The notes: a model not told the origin generated them from the sequence alone. DNA of 64,000 nucleotides from Rhizobiaceae bacterium MnEN-MB40S (GCA_024343425.1 BRLC01000009.1:1-64000), one strand, 5' to 3'; positions 46,093-57,473 are shown, counted from the first letter of the stretch. Program-made: numbers and translations.

Positions 46093-47091
46093 ATGAAACG
46101 TTTCCTGCTAAAGAACGCCATCCGCGGTGAGCGGATCTGGGACAGATTGAAGCCCAGCGGAAAGACCGATTCCCCCTATATCGATCCCTTTATCGGATAC
46201 GCATCGCCTGAGGGTCTCCATGTGCGGGGCAGGGTGCTGAACGGCTCGCCCGTCGCCGACCTGCCGGCGGACAGTTCCAGGTGGAGCAACTTCCGCAACA
46301 TGATCGCCCGGTTCATCACCCGCGAAATTCCGGATATCGAGGTCGTGGTGGATGGTCTATCGACAACCACGGACGAAGAAGGCTATTTCGCGATCGACGT
46401 GCCGGCCGGCAACGACGAAAAAACGGTCGTGGAGGCCCGCCTGCCGGGTCATGAGGCAAGCGCCAGCCTGCCGGTGGTTATTCCGGACGAGAAGGCCCGA
46501 TTCGGCATAATATCGGATGTTGACGATACGCTGATCCGGACGGACGCCTGGTCGCTGAAGCGCAATATCTACAACACGCTGACCGGGAACGTCGAAAGCC
46601 GGCAGGTCTTTCCGGATTCCGTGGCGTTTCTCCAGGCGCTGCACGACGGCGTCAATCCGGTGTTCTACATCAGTTCCTCGCCCTGGAACCTGCATGCGTT
46701 CCTGGTGGAGATTTTCAGGCGCAACGACCTGATCCACGGTCCGCTTTTCCTGCGAGACCTGGGAATATCGGAAGACAAATTCATCAAGGGCTCGCACGGC
46801 GAGCACAAGGGGAACATGATCGACAAGGTGCTCGACGCCAACCCGTCGCTCCGGTTCGTCCTGATCGGCGACACGGGCCAACACGACCCGGAGATCTATC
46901 ATGCCGCCGTGGCGCGCCATCCGGATCGCTTTTTAGCCACATGGTTTCGCGTCGCCGGGCGCGAGGTCGACGCGCGCGATCGCCGCTGGATCGAGGAAAT
47001 TCGCTGCCTGGGCGTCGAAGCGCACGCGACAGACGAGTTCGAGGCGTATCGCGCAGCGAGACTGGTCGAGAATCAATTGCAGGGTTCTTGA
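46093..47091 (+). CDS. DUF2183 phosphatidate phosphatase-like protein (App1 family)
   Basis: A 332-residue protein whose C-terminal half is the HAD-like App1 domain: FGIISDVDDTLIRTDAW (DxDxT motif), the FYISSSPWNLH segment with a catalytic Ser-Ser, KGSHGEHKG with the Lys, and LIGDTGQHDPEIY with the acidic motif. The N-terminal half is beta-rich. Yeast App1 dephosphorylates phosphatidate; the bacterial substrate is not proven. It converges on the amidohydrolase. Confidence 0.88.
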   Translation: MKRFLLKNAIRGERIWDRLKPSGKTDSPYIDPFIGYASPEGLHVRGRVLNGSPVADLPADSSRWSNFRNMIARFITREIPDIEVVVDGLSTTTDEEGYFAIDVPAGNDEKTVVEARLPGHEASASLPVVIPDEKARFGIISDVDDTLIRTDAWSLKRNIYNTLTGNVESRQVFPDSVAFLQALHDGVNPVFYISSSPWNLHAFLVEIFRRNDLIHGPLFLRDLGISEDKFIKGSHGEHKGNMIDKVLDANPSLRFVLIGDTGQHDPEIYHAAVARHPDRFLATWFRVAGREVDARDRRWIEEIRCLGVEAHATDEFEAYRAARLVENQLQGS

Positions 47092-47136
47092 TCGCCAGAC
47101 CGTCTGCCGGTCGACACAGCCAACGTTTCCGCTGCT

Positions 47137-48922
<1,786 letters not shown>

Positions 48923-48957
48923 TCATGATAGAAGCCATGTGCGACAAGTCAACTACT

Positions 48958-48968
48958 TGTATGATGAA
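48958..48968. promoter_or_regulatory. Candidate GntR operator upstream of kdgD
   Basis: TGTATGATGAA occurs here, 66-76 bases before the kdgD ATG, and identically at 49770-49780 before the divergent TRAP operon. The adjacent ACAAGTCAACTACTTGT is an inverted repeat of the same TTGT half-site, so the real operator may be the palindrome spanning about 48943-48962. Assignment to the adjacent GntR regulator is inference. Confidence 0.45.
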
Positions 48969-48971
48969 AAT

Positions 48972-49691
48972 TCAGGCCTGCCCGTCGCGCAGAAGTCGCC
49001 GATAGCGTTCCTGGCTTCCGCGCAGGTGGGTGCGCATTGCTTCGCGCGCAGCCTGCGCGTCGCCGCGTGATATGGCGTCGGCTATGGTCTTGTGTTCGTT
49101 CTGGATCAACTGCAGATACTGGGTGCTTGCGTCTTCCGTCGCGCCACCCTGCAGGGATGTTCTCGGGATAACCGAATGCCCGAACATTTCAAGAATCTCG
49201 GGAAAGCGCGGATTGTTCGTGGCGTCAGCTATAGCGAGGTGAAATGCAAAATCCGCCTCAGTCGTGGAGCGCCCGCTTTCGAAGGCCCGCGTGAAATCGT
49301 CCAGTCTTTCATAGATGGCCTCCTCCTGGGCTGGTGATCGGCGACTGGCTGCCAAAGCAGCGGATTCCAGCTCAACTGCGGTTCTGAGCTCGAGAATTTC
49401 GATCATCGAGGAGACGCGTCGCGCGTCGATCTGTTGCAGGGAAGGGCCACTGGACATCTGATTGGCGATGACAAATACGCCCGCGCCCTGACGGGCTTCC
49501 ACGAGGCCGTCGGCGCGTAGGCTTGCAACGGCTTCCCGCACGACGGTTCGCGATACGGCGAACATCTCCGTCAACTTTGCCTCCGACGGCAGTTTGTCGC
49601 CTACGGCGTGCCGGCCGGATGTAATGGCGTCTCTGATTTCATCGCATACGCGCGCAACGAGCGTGCCGGATTTCGCAGTTGCCTTTGCCAA
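48972..49691 (-). CDS. FadR-subfamily GntR regulator of the uronate locus
   Basis: A 239-residue regulator. The N-terminal winged helix (LPSEAKLTEMFAVSRTVVRE, then AVASLRADGLVEARQG) is standard GntR. The C-terminal all-helical FCD domain carries FHLAIADATNNPRF and a late His (HKTIADAI) for metal and ligand. FadR-type members such as ExuR/GguR sense uronates or sugar acids; position between kdgD and the TRAP operon suggests the same here. It is divergent from dctP by 127 bases. Confidence 0.88.
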   Translation of the reverse strand: MAKATAKSGTLVARVCDEIRDAITSGRHAVGDKLPSEAKLTEMFAVSRTVVREAVASLRADGLVEARQGAGVFVIANQMSSGPSLQQIDARRVSSMIEILELRTAVELESAALAASRRSPAQEEAIYERLDDFTRAFESGRSTTEADFAFHLAIADATNNPRFPEILEMFGHSVIPRTSLQGGATEDASTQYLQLIQNEHKTIADAISRGDAQAAREAMRTHLRGSQERYRRLLRDGQA

Positions 49692-49769
49692 TGATCTGGG
49701 CTCCAGGTCGAGTGTTCAGTGTTGGCGGCAATCTATCTTATAATATGTATTGACGCAAATATGATCACC

Positions 49770-49780
49770 TGTATGATGAA
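49770..49780. promoter_or_regulatory. Candidate GntR operator in the gntR-dctP intergenic region
   Basis: TGTATGATGAA, identical to the site before kdgD, lies 38-48 bases before the TRAP 2 dctP ATG and 78 bases upstream of gntR. A TATAAT at 49739-49744 precedes it by 25 bases, so a bound repressor here would block transcription from that promoter. The exact operator extent is unknown. Confidence 0.45.
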
Positions 49781-49818
49781 TTTGAATGCTGATTGCATTT
49801 CAAGGGAGGAACAGGATC

Positions 49819-50817
49819 ATGAATATTGCAACTCATATGCGTAGTCTGGCGGTGTCGGCCGCAATTGCAGGCGGCCTCGCAGCCGGGCTCGCTGCTCCGG
49901 CGTTCGCAGACAACTGGCGCGGATGGAACATCCATCCAGCCGGCTACCCCAATTCCGTGGCGATGGATCAGTTCGTGGAAGAGGTCAATTCCAATACGGA
50001 CGGCCGGGTCAACGCGGAAGTCTTCCACAGTGGCACACTGGGTTCGCAACCCGACGCCATCGAACAGACCCGCAACAACGCCCTGCAATTCGCCAATTTC
50101 AACATGGGCCCGATGGGTGAGATTGTCCCGGCGACGAATGTGCTTTCGCTTCCTTTCATCTTTACCGGCATTGATCACATGCACACGGTCATGGACGGCG
50201 ATATCGGTCAGCAGTTTTCCGACGCTCTTGCGGAGCAGGGGCTGGTCGCGCTTTCATGGTTCGATTCCGGCTCGCGGAGCTTCTACAACACCAGCAAGCC
50301 GATCATGAAGCCGGAAGACATGGACGGCATGAAATTCCGCGTCATGAACAACAGCCTGTTCGTCGACATGGTCGACAATCTGGGCGGCAACGCCACGCCC
50401 ATGGCCTATTCGGAAGTCTACCAGGCTCTGAAAACCGGGGTGATCGACGGCGCGGAAAACAATTATCCGTCGTTCGAGAGCTCCAACCATTACGAGGTCG
50501 CGAAATACTATTCCATCACCGACCACCTGATTATCCCGGAATGCCTGTGCATTTCGACCGGCGCTTGGGAAGCTCTGTCTGACGAGGACAAGGACATCGT
50601 GCGTCAGGCCGCGATCAACGCCGCCGAGACGCAGCGAAAGCTCTGGGCCGAGCGCGAACTCGAAAGCCGCAAGAAGGTGGAAGATTCAGGCGTGTCTATC
50701 AATGAGGTCGAGGACAAGGCCGCATTCCAGGGGCATATGGCGCCGGTCTATGAAGGCTTCCTGTCTCAAAATCCGGACATGAAGGGCCTGGTCCAGTCCA
50801 TCCAGGCGACCAACTAG
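49819..50817 (+). CDS. TRAP transporter 2, solute-binding protein (uronate locus)
   Basis: A 332-residue periplasmic binding protein with a signal peptide (residues ~1-31, ending APAFA). It has the DctP-type features FHSGTLGSQPDAIEQTRNNA, KFRVMNNSLFVDMVDNLGG with the ligand Arg, and AYSEVYQALKTGVIDGAENN. The last segment is common in uronate/sugar-acid binding TRAP proteins. AGGAACAGG lies before the ATG at 49819. Genetic context argues for galacturonate or glucuronate as ligand. Confidence 0.9.
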   Translation: MNIATHMRSLAVSAAIAGGLAAGLAAPAFADNWRGWNIHPAGYPNSVAMDQFVEEVNSNTDGRVNAEVFHSGTLGSQPDAIEQTRNNALQFANFNMGPMGEIVPATNVLSLPFIFTGIDHMHTVMDGDIGQQFSDALAEQGLVALSWFDSGSRSFYNTSKPIMKPEDMDGMKFRVMNNSLFVDMVDNLGGNATPMAYSEVYQALKTGVIDGAENNYPSFESSNHYEVAKYYSITDHLIIPECLCISTGAWEALSDEDKDIVRQAAINAAETQRKLWAERELESRKKVEDSGVSINEVEDKAAFQGHMAPVYEGFLSQNPDMKGLVQSIQATN

Positions 50818-50830
50818 GTTTGTAGCAACG

Positions 50831-50862
50831 CGCCCGGGCTTAAAGTTCCGGGCGTTTCCTTT
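50831..50862 (+). terminator. Intercistronic hairpin between TRAP 2 dctP and dctQ
   Basis: CGCCCGG pairs with CCGGGCG over a 10-base loop, followed by TTTCCTTT. It starts 13 bases after the dctP stop and 56 before dctQ. As in TRAP 1, it likely causes partial termination or protects the dctP mRNA end. Confidence 0.7.
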
Positions 50863-50886
50863 TGCGGCGGATACAGGCGCACCCTG

Positions 50887-51435
50887 ATGGCGGAAGCGAG
50901 AGAGGATAGTTTGACCGACACTGCCAGTTCCTGGCCGGCGTTCCGGCATATTATCGAATTTGTGGTTTCCGCATGCATGCTGGTCGCCGGAACAATGCTT
51001 GTGATCCTCATCGGGACGATGGGATGGCTGGTGTTCGGCAGATACGTTCTCAACGACACGCCGACCTGGGTGGAACAACTGTCCCTGGTCCTGGTTGTCT
51101 GGATCACCTTCCTCGGCGGCGCTGCGTGCGTGTGGCGAAAGTCTCATCTCGGCGTGGACTTCATTCGTGACGCCATGTCTTTCAACATGCAGATTGTTCT
51201 GAGACTGATCGCTTCCGCGCTGATGGCGGCGTTCGGAGTGTGCATGGCGTGGCAGGGCGGTCTTCTGGCCACCGGCACATGGGCCCGGCGCATTCCGATG
51301 CTGGAGATTTCGGAGGGCTGGCGCGCCGTTCCGATGGTTGTTTCCGGCGGGTTGATCGCGCTGTTTGCGCTTTTTGAACTTGCGGCTCTCGTCAATCAGC
51401 TGCTGGCCGTTCGATCCAGGAACATCGGAGGCTGA
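50887..51435 (+). CDS. TRAP transporter 2, small permease (DctQ type)
   Basis: A 182-residue protein with four transmembrane helices and the DctQ signature WLVFGRYVLNDTPTWVEQLS, then WRKSHLGVDFIRD. It partners the DctM protein that starts 3 bases after its stop. Confidence 0.9.
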   Translation: MAEAREDSLTDTASSWPAFRHIIEFVVSACMLVAGTMLVILIGTMGWLVFGRYVLNDTPTWVEQLSLVLVVWITFLGGAACVWRKSHLGVDFIRDAMSFNMQIVLRLIASALMAAFGVCMAWQGGLLATGTWARRIPMLEISEGWRAVPMVVSGGLIALFALFELAALVNQLLAVRSRNIGG

Positions 51436-51438
51436 CCT

Positions 51439-52716
51439 TTGGGGCTCATTCTGCTTTTCGGGGTCTTCTTCTTTTCGTTGATCGCGGGCGTGCCGGTGGC
51501 GTTCGCGCTCGGTATCGCGACCGTACTGACATTCGTCTATGAGGGACTGCCGTTATTTGTGGCCTTTCAGCGGATCATGTCCGGAATCTCGGTCTTTTCG
51601 CTGCTGGCGATACCGTTCTTCATCTTCGCTGGTGAACTCATGCTGCAGGGCGGAATCGCGGTCCGGCTGGTGCGGCTCGCCTCGGCTGCTGTCGGCAACA
51701 TTCGCGGTGGTCTCGGCGTCGTCAACGTTGCGTCATCGATGCTGTTCGGCGGCATATCGGGTTCGGCGGTCGCAGACACCTCCGCACTTGGCTCGATCAT
51801 GATCCCGGTCATGAAGGAAAAGAAATATGACGCGGACTACGCCGTAAACGTCACGGTGACGTCGTCGATCGCCGGCGTCGTCATACCACCGAGCCACAAC
51901 ATGATCCTCTACGCTGTCGCAGCGGGCGGCGTTTCGGTATCCAGCCTGTTCATCGCCGGCGTTGTGCCGGGCATTCTGATGTGCGTCTGTCTCGCGCTTG
52001 CCGCCTATCTGGTGGCCGTGCGGCGCGGTTACGCTTCCGAGGCGTTTCCCGGCTGGCAGGCGCTCGCCATAAGTTTCGTCGTCGCAATTCCCGGCCTGCT
52101 GACAGCGGTAATCATTGTCGGGGGCGTGTTGTCCGGCGTCATGACTGTGACGGAGTCCGGCGCTTTCGGTGCGATCTACGCGATCGTCGTGACAGCGCTG
52201 GTCTATCGCGAACTGACCTGGGAGCGCTTCAAAACGGCGGTGCTCGCCTCGGTTCGCACAACGTCTCTGGTCATGATGCTGGTCGCGACCGCAACGGCGT
52301 TCGCCTATCTTCTGACGCTCTACCGGGTGCCGGACACGCTTGCCGCCAGCATCACCAGCATCAGCGACAATCCGTTGATGATCCTGCTGCTCATCAATAT
52401 CGTATTGCTGCTGCTCGGCATGATCATGGATATGGCGGCGTTGATCCTGATCTGCACCCCGATCTTCCTTCCGCTGGCGCGGGACCTGGGCATGGATCCC
52501 ATTCAGTTCGGCATCATCATCATGATGAACCTCGGCCTGGGGCTGTGCACACCGCCCGTCGGCGCCTGCCTGTTTGTCGGATGCGTTGTGGGAGGCGTGC
52601 GCATGGACCATGTCGTGCGGACGATCTGGCCATTTTATCTGGCGATAATCGCGTCCTTGCTCCTGGTGACCTACGTGCCTGCAATTTCCATGTTCCTGCC
52701 AAATCTGATGAGGTGA
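51439..52716 (+). CDS. TRAP transporter 2, large permease (DctM type)
   Basis: A 425-residue membrane protein with about 12 helices. Motifs are IPFFIFAGELM, GGISGSAVADTSALGSIMIP, VIPPSHNMILYAVAAGG, and LGLGLCTPPVGACLFVG. The start is TTG at 51439, with GGAGG upstream. It ends 5 bases before the uronate dehydrogenase ATG, so uptake and first oxidation step are co-transcribed. Confidence 0.93.
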   Translation: MGLILLFGVFFFSLIAGVPVAFALGIATVLTFVYEGLPLFVAFQRIMSGISVFSLLAIPFFIFAGELMLQGGIAVRLVRLASAAVGNIRGGLGVVNVASSMLFGGISGSAVADTSALGSIMIPVMKEKKYDADYAVNVTVTSSIAGVVIPPSHNMILYAVAAGGVSVSSLFIAGVVPGILMCVCLALAAYLVAVRRGYASEAFPGWQALAISFVVAIPGLLTAVIIVGGVLSGVMTVTESGAFGAIYAIVVTALVYRELTWERFKTAVLASVRTTSLVMMLVATATAFAYLLTLYRVPDTLAASITSISDNPLMILLLINIVLLLLGMIMDMAALILICTPIFLPLARDLGMDPIQFGIIIMMNLGLGLCTPPVGACLFVGCVVGGVRMDHVVRTIWPFYLAIIASLLLVTYVPAISMFLPNLMR

Positions 52717-52721
52717 CGACA

Positions 52722-53513
52722 ATGGAGCGACTGTTGATAACCGGCGCTGCGGGAGGCGTCGGCGCCATGATACGCAACCGGCTCGATCATCTGGCGCAGC
52801 ATATAAGGCTGTCAGACATCGAGGCGTTTGAATCCGAAAGCGTCGCCGCTGAGGTTGTTCAATGCGATCTTGGCGACGCAGGAGACGTGATGGGTCTGGT
52901 CGAAGGCTGCGACGGAATCGTTCATCTGGGCGGCGTGTCTCTGGAAGACCGGTTCGACAAGATCCGCCGGGCCAACATTGATGGCGTATACAATCTCTAT
53001 GAGGCCGCGCGCCGCCACGGCGTAAAGCGCATTCTGTTCGCAAGCTCCAATCACGTAGTCGGATATCATCCGCAAACCGAGCGGCTCGACGCCACGGCGC
53101 CGCTGCGTCCTGACGGGCTTTACGGCGTTTCGAAATGTTTCGGCGAGGCCATGGCCAATCTCTATCATGACAAGTTCGGGATCGAGACTGCGCTGGTGCG
53201 GATCGGGTCGTGTTTTGCGGAGCCGAGTGACCACCGCATGCTGTCGACCTGGCTCAGCATCGACGATCTTGTTGCTCTCGTCGAATGCGTGTTTCGTGTT
53301 CCGCGTCTTGGTTGCCCGGTCATATACGGGGCTTCGAACAACAGCGCGACCTGGTGGGACAATGCGGGCGTCGGGTATCTCGGCTGGACGCCGCGGTCCA
53401 GGTCGGATGACTACAGACAGAAAGTGGCGCTTTCGGCGCAGCGTCCGCTGCCGGACGATCCTGCTGCAGTCTATCAGGGCGGGAAATTCACGACCGATCC
53501 GATTCACGAATGA
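52722..53513 (+). CDS. udh: Uronate dehydrogenase
   Basis: A 263-residue short-chain dehydrogenase-like enzyme that oxidises D-galacturonate or D-glucuronate with NAD+ to the aldaro-lactone. Motifs are LLITGAAGGVG (Rossmann loop), GIVHLGGVSLEDRFD, FASSNHVVGYHPQTERLD, and LYGVSKCFGE with the catalytic Tyr-x3-Lys. ALVRIGSC and MLSTWLS complete the close match to Agrobacterium Udh recalled from memory. It closes the TRAP 2 operon. The product feeds the amidohydrolase and KdgD steps encoded on the opposite strand. Confidence 0.9.
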   Translation: MERLLITGAAGGVGAMIRNRLDHLAQHIRLSDIEAFESESVAAEVVQCDLGDAGDVMGLVEGCDGIVHLGGVSLEDRFDKIRRANIDGVYNLYEAARRHGVKRILFASSNHVVGYHPQTERLDATAPLRPDGLYGVSKCFGEAMANLYHDKFGIETALVRIGSCFAEPSDHRMLSTWLSIDDLVALVECVFRVPRLGCPVIYGASNNSATWWDNAGVGYLGWTPRSRSDDYRQKVALSAQRPLPDDPAAVYQGGKFTTDPIHE

Positions 53514-53788
53514 GGCTCGGCGAGCGAAAGCGTCTCGGTAACAAGCGGTCGATCCAACATTTTTATGATTTTTCATGGATTGTGCGCTGAATGCGATTTC
53601 GCGCTGGGCGCAGGTGTGCTTTACCTACGGTCTGATCGTGGAATCAGGTGCGCTCGCCGAAGTCTTTGGAGAACATCGTCACGATTGCATGAACTTTTGT
53701 TTGTCTCGGCTCCGGTAATCGCGGCCGAAGCAGAGGCGATGCGCCCGGCGCTGCGTTGGCCGGCAATAAGGCGATGAAAGGTAGAAAC

Positions 53789-54403
53789 ATGAAATTTATT
53801 GAGACCAGAGAAGAATTGCGGACGATCTTTCGTGAACCCCATGTGGGCGCCGTGCGCAAGGAAATGAAAAAGCTCGATCAGCATGCCAAGGGTTTTCTCT
53901 CCCGCAGTCCTTTCGTTGTGATCGGGTCGCAGGACGCAGAGGGTAACGCAGACGCAACGCCGAAAGGCGACAAGCCGGGCTTCGTAAAAGTTCTGGACGA
54001 CACCACCGTCGCCATTCCGGACCGTCCGGGAAACAACCGTCTCGACACCTGGGTAAATGTCGTTGAAAACCCTGCCGTCGGGCTGCTTTTCCTCATTCCC
54101 GGGATGAATGAGACGCTTCGGATCAACGGTATCGGCCGATTGACGGCCGATGATGACCTGCGGCAGGAGTTTGCTGTTGGCGAACGACCGGCGCTGGCGG
54201 TCCTCGTCGTCGAGATCAAGGCGGTCTTCATGCACTGCGCCAAGGCGTTCATGCGTTCACAGCTCTGGCAACCGGACACCTGGCCAGACCGCAATGAAAT
54301 GCCGACGCTCGGGCAGATCATGCGCGATCAACTTGCGCTTGCCGAGAGCGGCGAGGAATTGGACGCCAATCTGGCGGACGGCTACAAGAAAACCATGTGG
54401 TGA
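53789..54403 (+). CDS. PPOX-class FMN-binding flavoprotein (pyridoxamine oxidase-like)
   Basis: A 204-residue split-barrel flavoprotein of the MSMEG_1061 type. Motifs are SPFVVIGSQDAEGNADATPKGD, IPDRPGNNRLDTWVN, NPAVGLLFLIPGMNETLRIN, and a C-terminal HCAKAFMRSQLW. The substrate is unknown. AAAGG lies 8 bases before the ATG at 53789; an ATG at 53774 is also in frame. The 275 bases between it and udh show no gene. Confidence 0.87.
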   Translation: MKFIETREELRTIFREPHVGAVRKEMKKLDQHAKGFLSRSPFVVIGSQDAEGNADATPKGDKPGFVKVLDDTTVAIPDRPGNNRLDTWVNVVENPAVGLLFLIPGMNETLRINGIGRLTADDDLRQEFAVGERPALAVLVVEIKAVFMHCAKAFMRSQLWQPDTWPDRNEMPTLGQIMRDQLALAESGEELDANLADGYKKTMW

Positions 54404-54622
54404 TCGCTCGATCACTTCCTGATGGAAGCCGGCTCGTCGCCGATGGAGATCGGCGCGCCGGTGGTTAAGCAGTCAAAACGACGCCAATGGGTCAGATGCA
54501 TCGGAGATGTTTCGGTTCGGTCAACGGGCTCTCGAACACATGGGTCTTCAACATTCGGATAGCCGGAATTGACTTTTAATCCGCCAGCGGCTTGAAGGTT
54601 CGTCGCCGGCTGGAGATTTTGT

Positions 54623-55813
54623 ATGAAAAAACTGTTGGATGGGATTTGCATCCTCGAAGTAACGACAATCGTGATGGGTCCCCTGGCGGGACAGATTCTG
54701 GCCGATCTCGGCGCTGAAGTCATAAAGCTCGAACCTCTTGACGGCGATCTCGCGCGCTATTCCGGCACTGTTGGCCCGAGCGGTATGGGCGCGCTGTTCG
54801 CCAACAACAATCGCAACAAGAAGAGCATCGCAGTCGATCTGCGCAAACCGGAGGGGCAGGCGGTTCTGAAGCGCCTGATCAAACACTCCGACGTGCTGCT
54901 GCACAACATGCGTCCGAAGGCCGCAGACCGCCTCGGCCTCTCCCTGGAGGCGGCGCGCACGACGAATGACAAGATCATTCACTGCGCGGCGGTTGGTTTC
55001 GGAAGCGACGGTCCCTATGCGGGCAGGGCGGCCTATGACGACGTCATCCAGGCTGTGTCCGGCGTCGCAGCCCTGCCTCTGGAAATGGGCCGGGAGCCGC
55101 AATATGCGCCGACGATCATGGCCGACAAGGTCGCGGCGCTGCATGTCGTATATTCCATTCTGGCGGCGTTGATGCGCCGTGAACGCTCTGGCGAAGCCTG
55201 CGCCGTGGAAGTGCCGATGTTCGAGGCCATCACGGCCTTTCTGCTCAACGAGCATCTCGACGGCGCCAGTTTCAATGAAGACGCCAGGCCCGGCTATGTC
55301 CGGCTACTCAATCCCAACCGCAAACCCTACAAAACCGCTGATGGATGGCTCGCCGTCATGCCCTACAGCGGCGCGCATTGGGAAAAGACACTTGCCGACA
55401 TCGGTGAAGAGGCGGTGATGAAAGAGGCCTGGTTCGCAACGGCGGCAGGCCGCAACGCCAATTCGGAAACGTTGTACGGATTGCTCGTAAAGGCGTTGCC
55501 AGGTCGAACGACGGCCGAATGGGTCGACACTTTCTCCAGGCTGGATATTCCGCACGCCGTCGTCAACACGATGCAGGACCTGATGCACGACGAGCACCTG
55601 CAGGCCGTGGATTTCTTCCGCCCGACAGATGGTCTCGAAGGGCGTTTGCGATCCGTTCCGCAGCCGGTGAAGTTCATGGATGTCGATGAGACGCCGGACG
55701 GACCGCCGCCGGAACTCGGCGTTCATGCCGACTCGATACTCGCGGATCTCGGCTACTCGAACGAGGAGATTGCAGAACTGCGCAAGGCGGGCGTGCTCTC
55801 ACGCCCAATATAG
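54623..55813 (+). CDS. CaiB/BaiF family CoA-transferase
   Basis: A 396-residue class III CoA-transferase. Motifs are GPLAGQILADLGAEVIKLEP at the N-terminus, NRNKKSIAVDLRKPEGQ, the catalytic Asp region GRAAYDDVIQAVSG near residue 140, and VPMFEAITAFLL. It moves CoA between carboxylic acids; the acids are not identifiable. The 219 bases upstream contain no gene I can support. A DapA-family remnant follows. Confidence 0.9.
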   Translation: MKKLLDGICILEVTTIVMGPLAGQILADLGAEVIKLEPLDGDLARYSGTVGPSGMGALFANNNRNKKSIAVDLRKPEGQAVLKRLIKHSDVLLHNMRPKAADRLGLSLEAARTTNDKIIHCAAVGFGSDGPYAGRAAYDDVIQAVSGVAALPLEMGREPQYAPTIMADKVAALHVVYSILAALMRRERSGEACAVEVPMFEAITAFLLNEHLDGASFNEDARPGYVRLLNPNRKPYKTADGWLAVMPYSGAHWEKTLADIGEEAVMKEAWFATAAGRNANSETLYGLLVKALPGRTTAEWVDTFSRLDIPHAVVNTMQDLMHDEHLQAVDFFRPTDGLEGRLRSVPQPVKFMDVDETPDGPPPELGVHADSILADLGYSNEEIAELRKAGVLSRPI

Positions 55814-55877
55814 CCAGTCATCGGTGTCCTGCCGAATACCGTCTTTGTACAGATCTCCAGCCCGACATGATTCTTAT

Positions 55878-56141
55878 CGTGACGCCGTTCTACTGCAAGT
55901 CGCTGAGATGTGCAGACTGTTCGATAGCGGAGATATTGAGGGCGCGCGCAAGCTGAACGACGAGATGTCGGAGCTTTTTGCGTCGATCGGCTTTGACACC
56001 CCGCCCATCACCACGAAGTACATGGTCAGGCGGAGAGGCGTCATCGCGCGCAACGAACACAGACTGCCCATGGCGCCGTTGACGCCCGGACTCGAGAAGC
56101 GCCTGGACGGCGTCCTCGAACGCGCGGGCTTGCTTTCCTAG
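55878..56141 (+). pseudogene. DapA/NAL-superfamily C-terminal remnant
   Basis: About 87 residues match only the C-terminal helices of dihydrodipicolinate synthase-like enzymes: AEMCRLFDSGDIEGARKLND, then PPITTKYMVRRRGVI, and the ending LPMAPLTPGLEKRLDGVLER followed by AGLLS. The barrel with the Schiff-base Lys is missing and no upstream frame supplies it. It fills the middle of the 472-base gap between the CoA-transferase and the ATP-grasp gene; the rest of that gap (56142-56285) shows nothing. Confidence 0.75.
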
Positions 56142-56285
56142 TCGAGTTTGCACGTGATCACTGAAAAATCCTTATCGACCCTCAAGTGTAGGAAAGCAAT
56201 TTGTGATGCAGTTTGAACCGTGACAACCGATCTGCGATGAGATCAACAGGGCTGAACATCAAATCCATCCTGAAACGAGATTTCG

Positions 56286-57473
56286 TCACGATAGACGATT
56301 TGATTGTTTCGGTTTGAGAAGTGTACGGAGAATTTCCGGTTTGGCGCTTCTCTTGCTGGCCAGTTTGCAACCGATGCGTATGTTTTTCATGTACTCATCA
56401 TACATCGCGCTGGAAAAACCGGGATCATCGGGGAAGCTGCTTTCGACACACATGTTTTTTGAACGGAATGTGGTTCCATACGGACCCCATTTGTCAAAAT
56501 CTCGCAAAAGATATGAGGATTCCGTCAGCAGGCATATAAAGGCGTCCGCGTTCTGGTTCTGCCCGGGTATGAAGACGTCATCTGAGGCGTCCAGGTAGGC
56601 TGCCGGTAAATCGACGCCGATTTTTTGAGCAAAAACCGTTGTTCCCGACAGCCTGGGATTGATTTCGAGAAGGTAGAGCTTGCCGTCCACGCCCTGCAGC
56701 AGATCGAGATCGATGCCACCCGTCCAGTTGAGATGCCTCGCGATTTTTTCCAAATCGTCCAAGAGCTGCCGCGTTGCTGTCATTGCCGTCGCATAGGGTG
56801 GGTTGCCCTGTGAGGACAACTCCGAAGGCGACTGGAAAGCGAAACTCTTGACGACGGCGCCATTGCGACAGAAAGCTGTTACGCCAACCCGTTCGCCGGT
56901 CACCACTTCCTGCATCTGGATCTCGGTTCCCGGCTTGATCGTTCTCGCGACTGATTTCAGAGCCGAGTGATTGTCGATACGGGCGACCCCATCGGAGGCG
57001 ACGCTACCGGACTGTTTCAGGTAAAACGGGTAACCTTTGGCTCGAGCGTCCGCGACGAGGGTCTCCGTATTCGTGAAAGTGGTCGCTGGCGTGCGGATTC
57101 CCAGTTTCGCGCACATTTCAGTCGTTCTGTTTCGACTTCTCATTGTGCGCACGGCGTCTACTGTCCCCGTCGGGAACAGGATATTGTTTGATGTTTTGGC
57201 TCCGGCGAGAGCCACTATTTCTGCATCCTCGTCTGATATCGGGATGACGAGATCGATTTTGTTTTCAAGAGTTGTCCTGATCAGAAGGTCACTTGCGTCT
57301 TCCAGTGACAGTGCGCCGTAAGATGACGGTATCACATTGTGCACATGCATGGATCGCGAATTGGGAGATCGCTCACCATGTCCGATAACGCTGATACGGT
57401 GTCCTCGACGCCCGAGTGATTGTATGCAGGCAAGCGCCGAATGCCAGCCTGCGGTCATGACCAAAATATGCAT
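56286..57473 (-). CDS. ATP-grasp domain ligase, orphan
   Basis: A 395-residue protein. Residues ~1-110 are a Rossmann-like pre-ATP-grasp domain (HILVMTAGWHSALACIQSLG). Residues ~120-310 form the ATP-grasp fold: YPFYLKQSGSVASDGVARI with the ATP Lys, EIQMQEVVTGERVGV, and GIDLDLLQGVDG then LYLLEINPRLSG with the metal Glu and Asn. Such proteins ligate a carboxylate to an amine or thiol. The C-terminal ~80 residues are unusual. The gene is less GC-rich than its neighbours and sits beside an AT-rich intergenic stretch (57540-57700), which suggests transfer. There is no partner gene. The ATG at 57473 lacks a good ribosome site; an ATG at 57482 is an alternative. Confidence 0.82.
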   Translation of the reverse strand: MHILVMTAGWHSALACIQSLGRRGHRISVIGHGERSPNSRSMHVHNVIPSSYGALSLEDASDLLIRTTLENKIDLVIPISDEDAEIVALAGAKTSNNILFPTGTVDAVRTMRSRNRTTEMCAKLGIRTPATTFTNTETLVADARAKGYPFYLKQSGSVASDGVARIDNHSALKSVARTIKPGTEIQMQEVVTGERVGVTAFCRNGAVVKSFAFQSPSELSSQGNPPYATAMTATRQLLDDLEKIARHLNWTGGIDLDLLQGVDGKLYLLEINPRLSGTTVFAQKIGVDLPAAYLDASDDVFIPGQNQNADAFICLLTESSYLLRDFDKWGPYGTTFRSKNMCVESSFPDDPGFSSAMYDEYMKNIRIGCKLASKRSAKPEILRTLLKPKQSNRLS

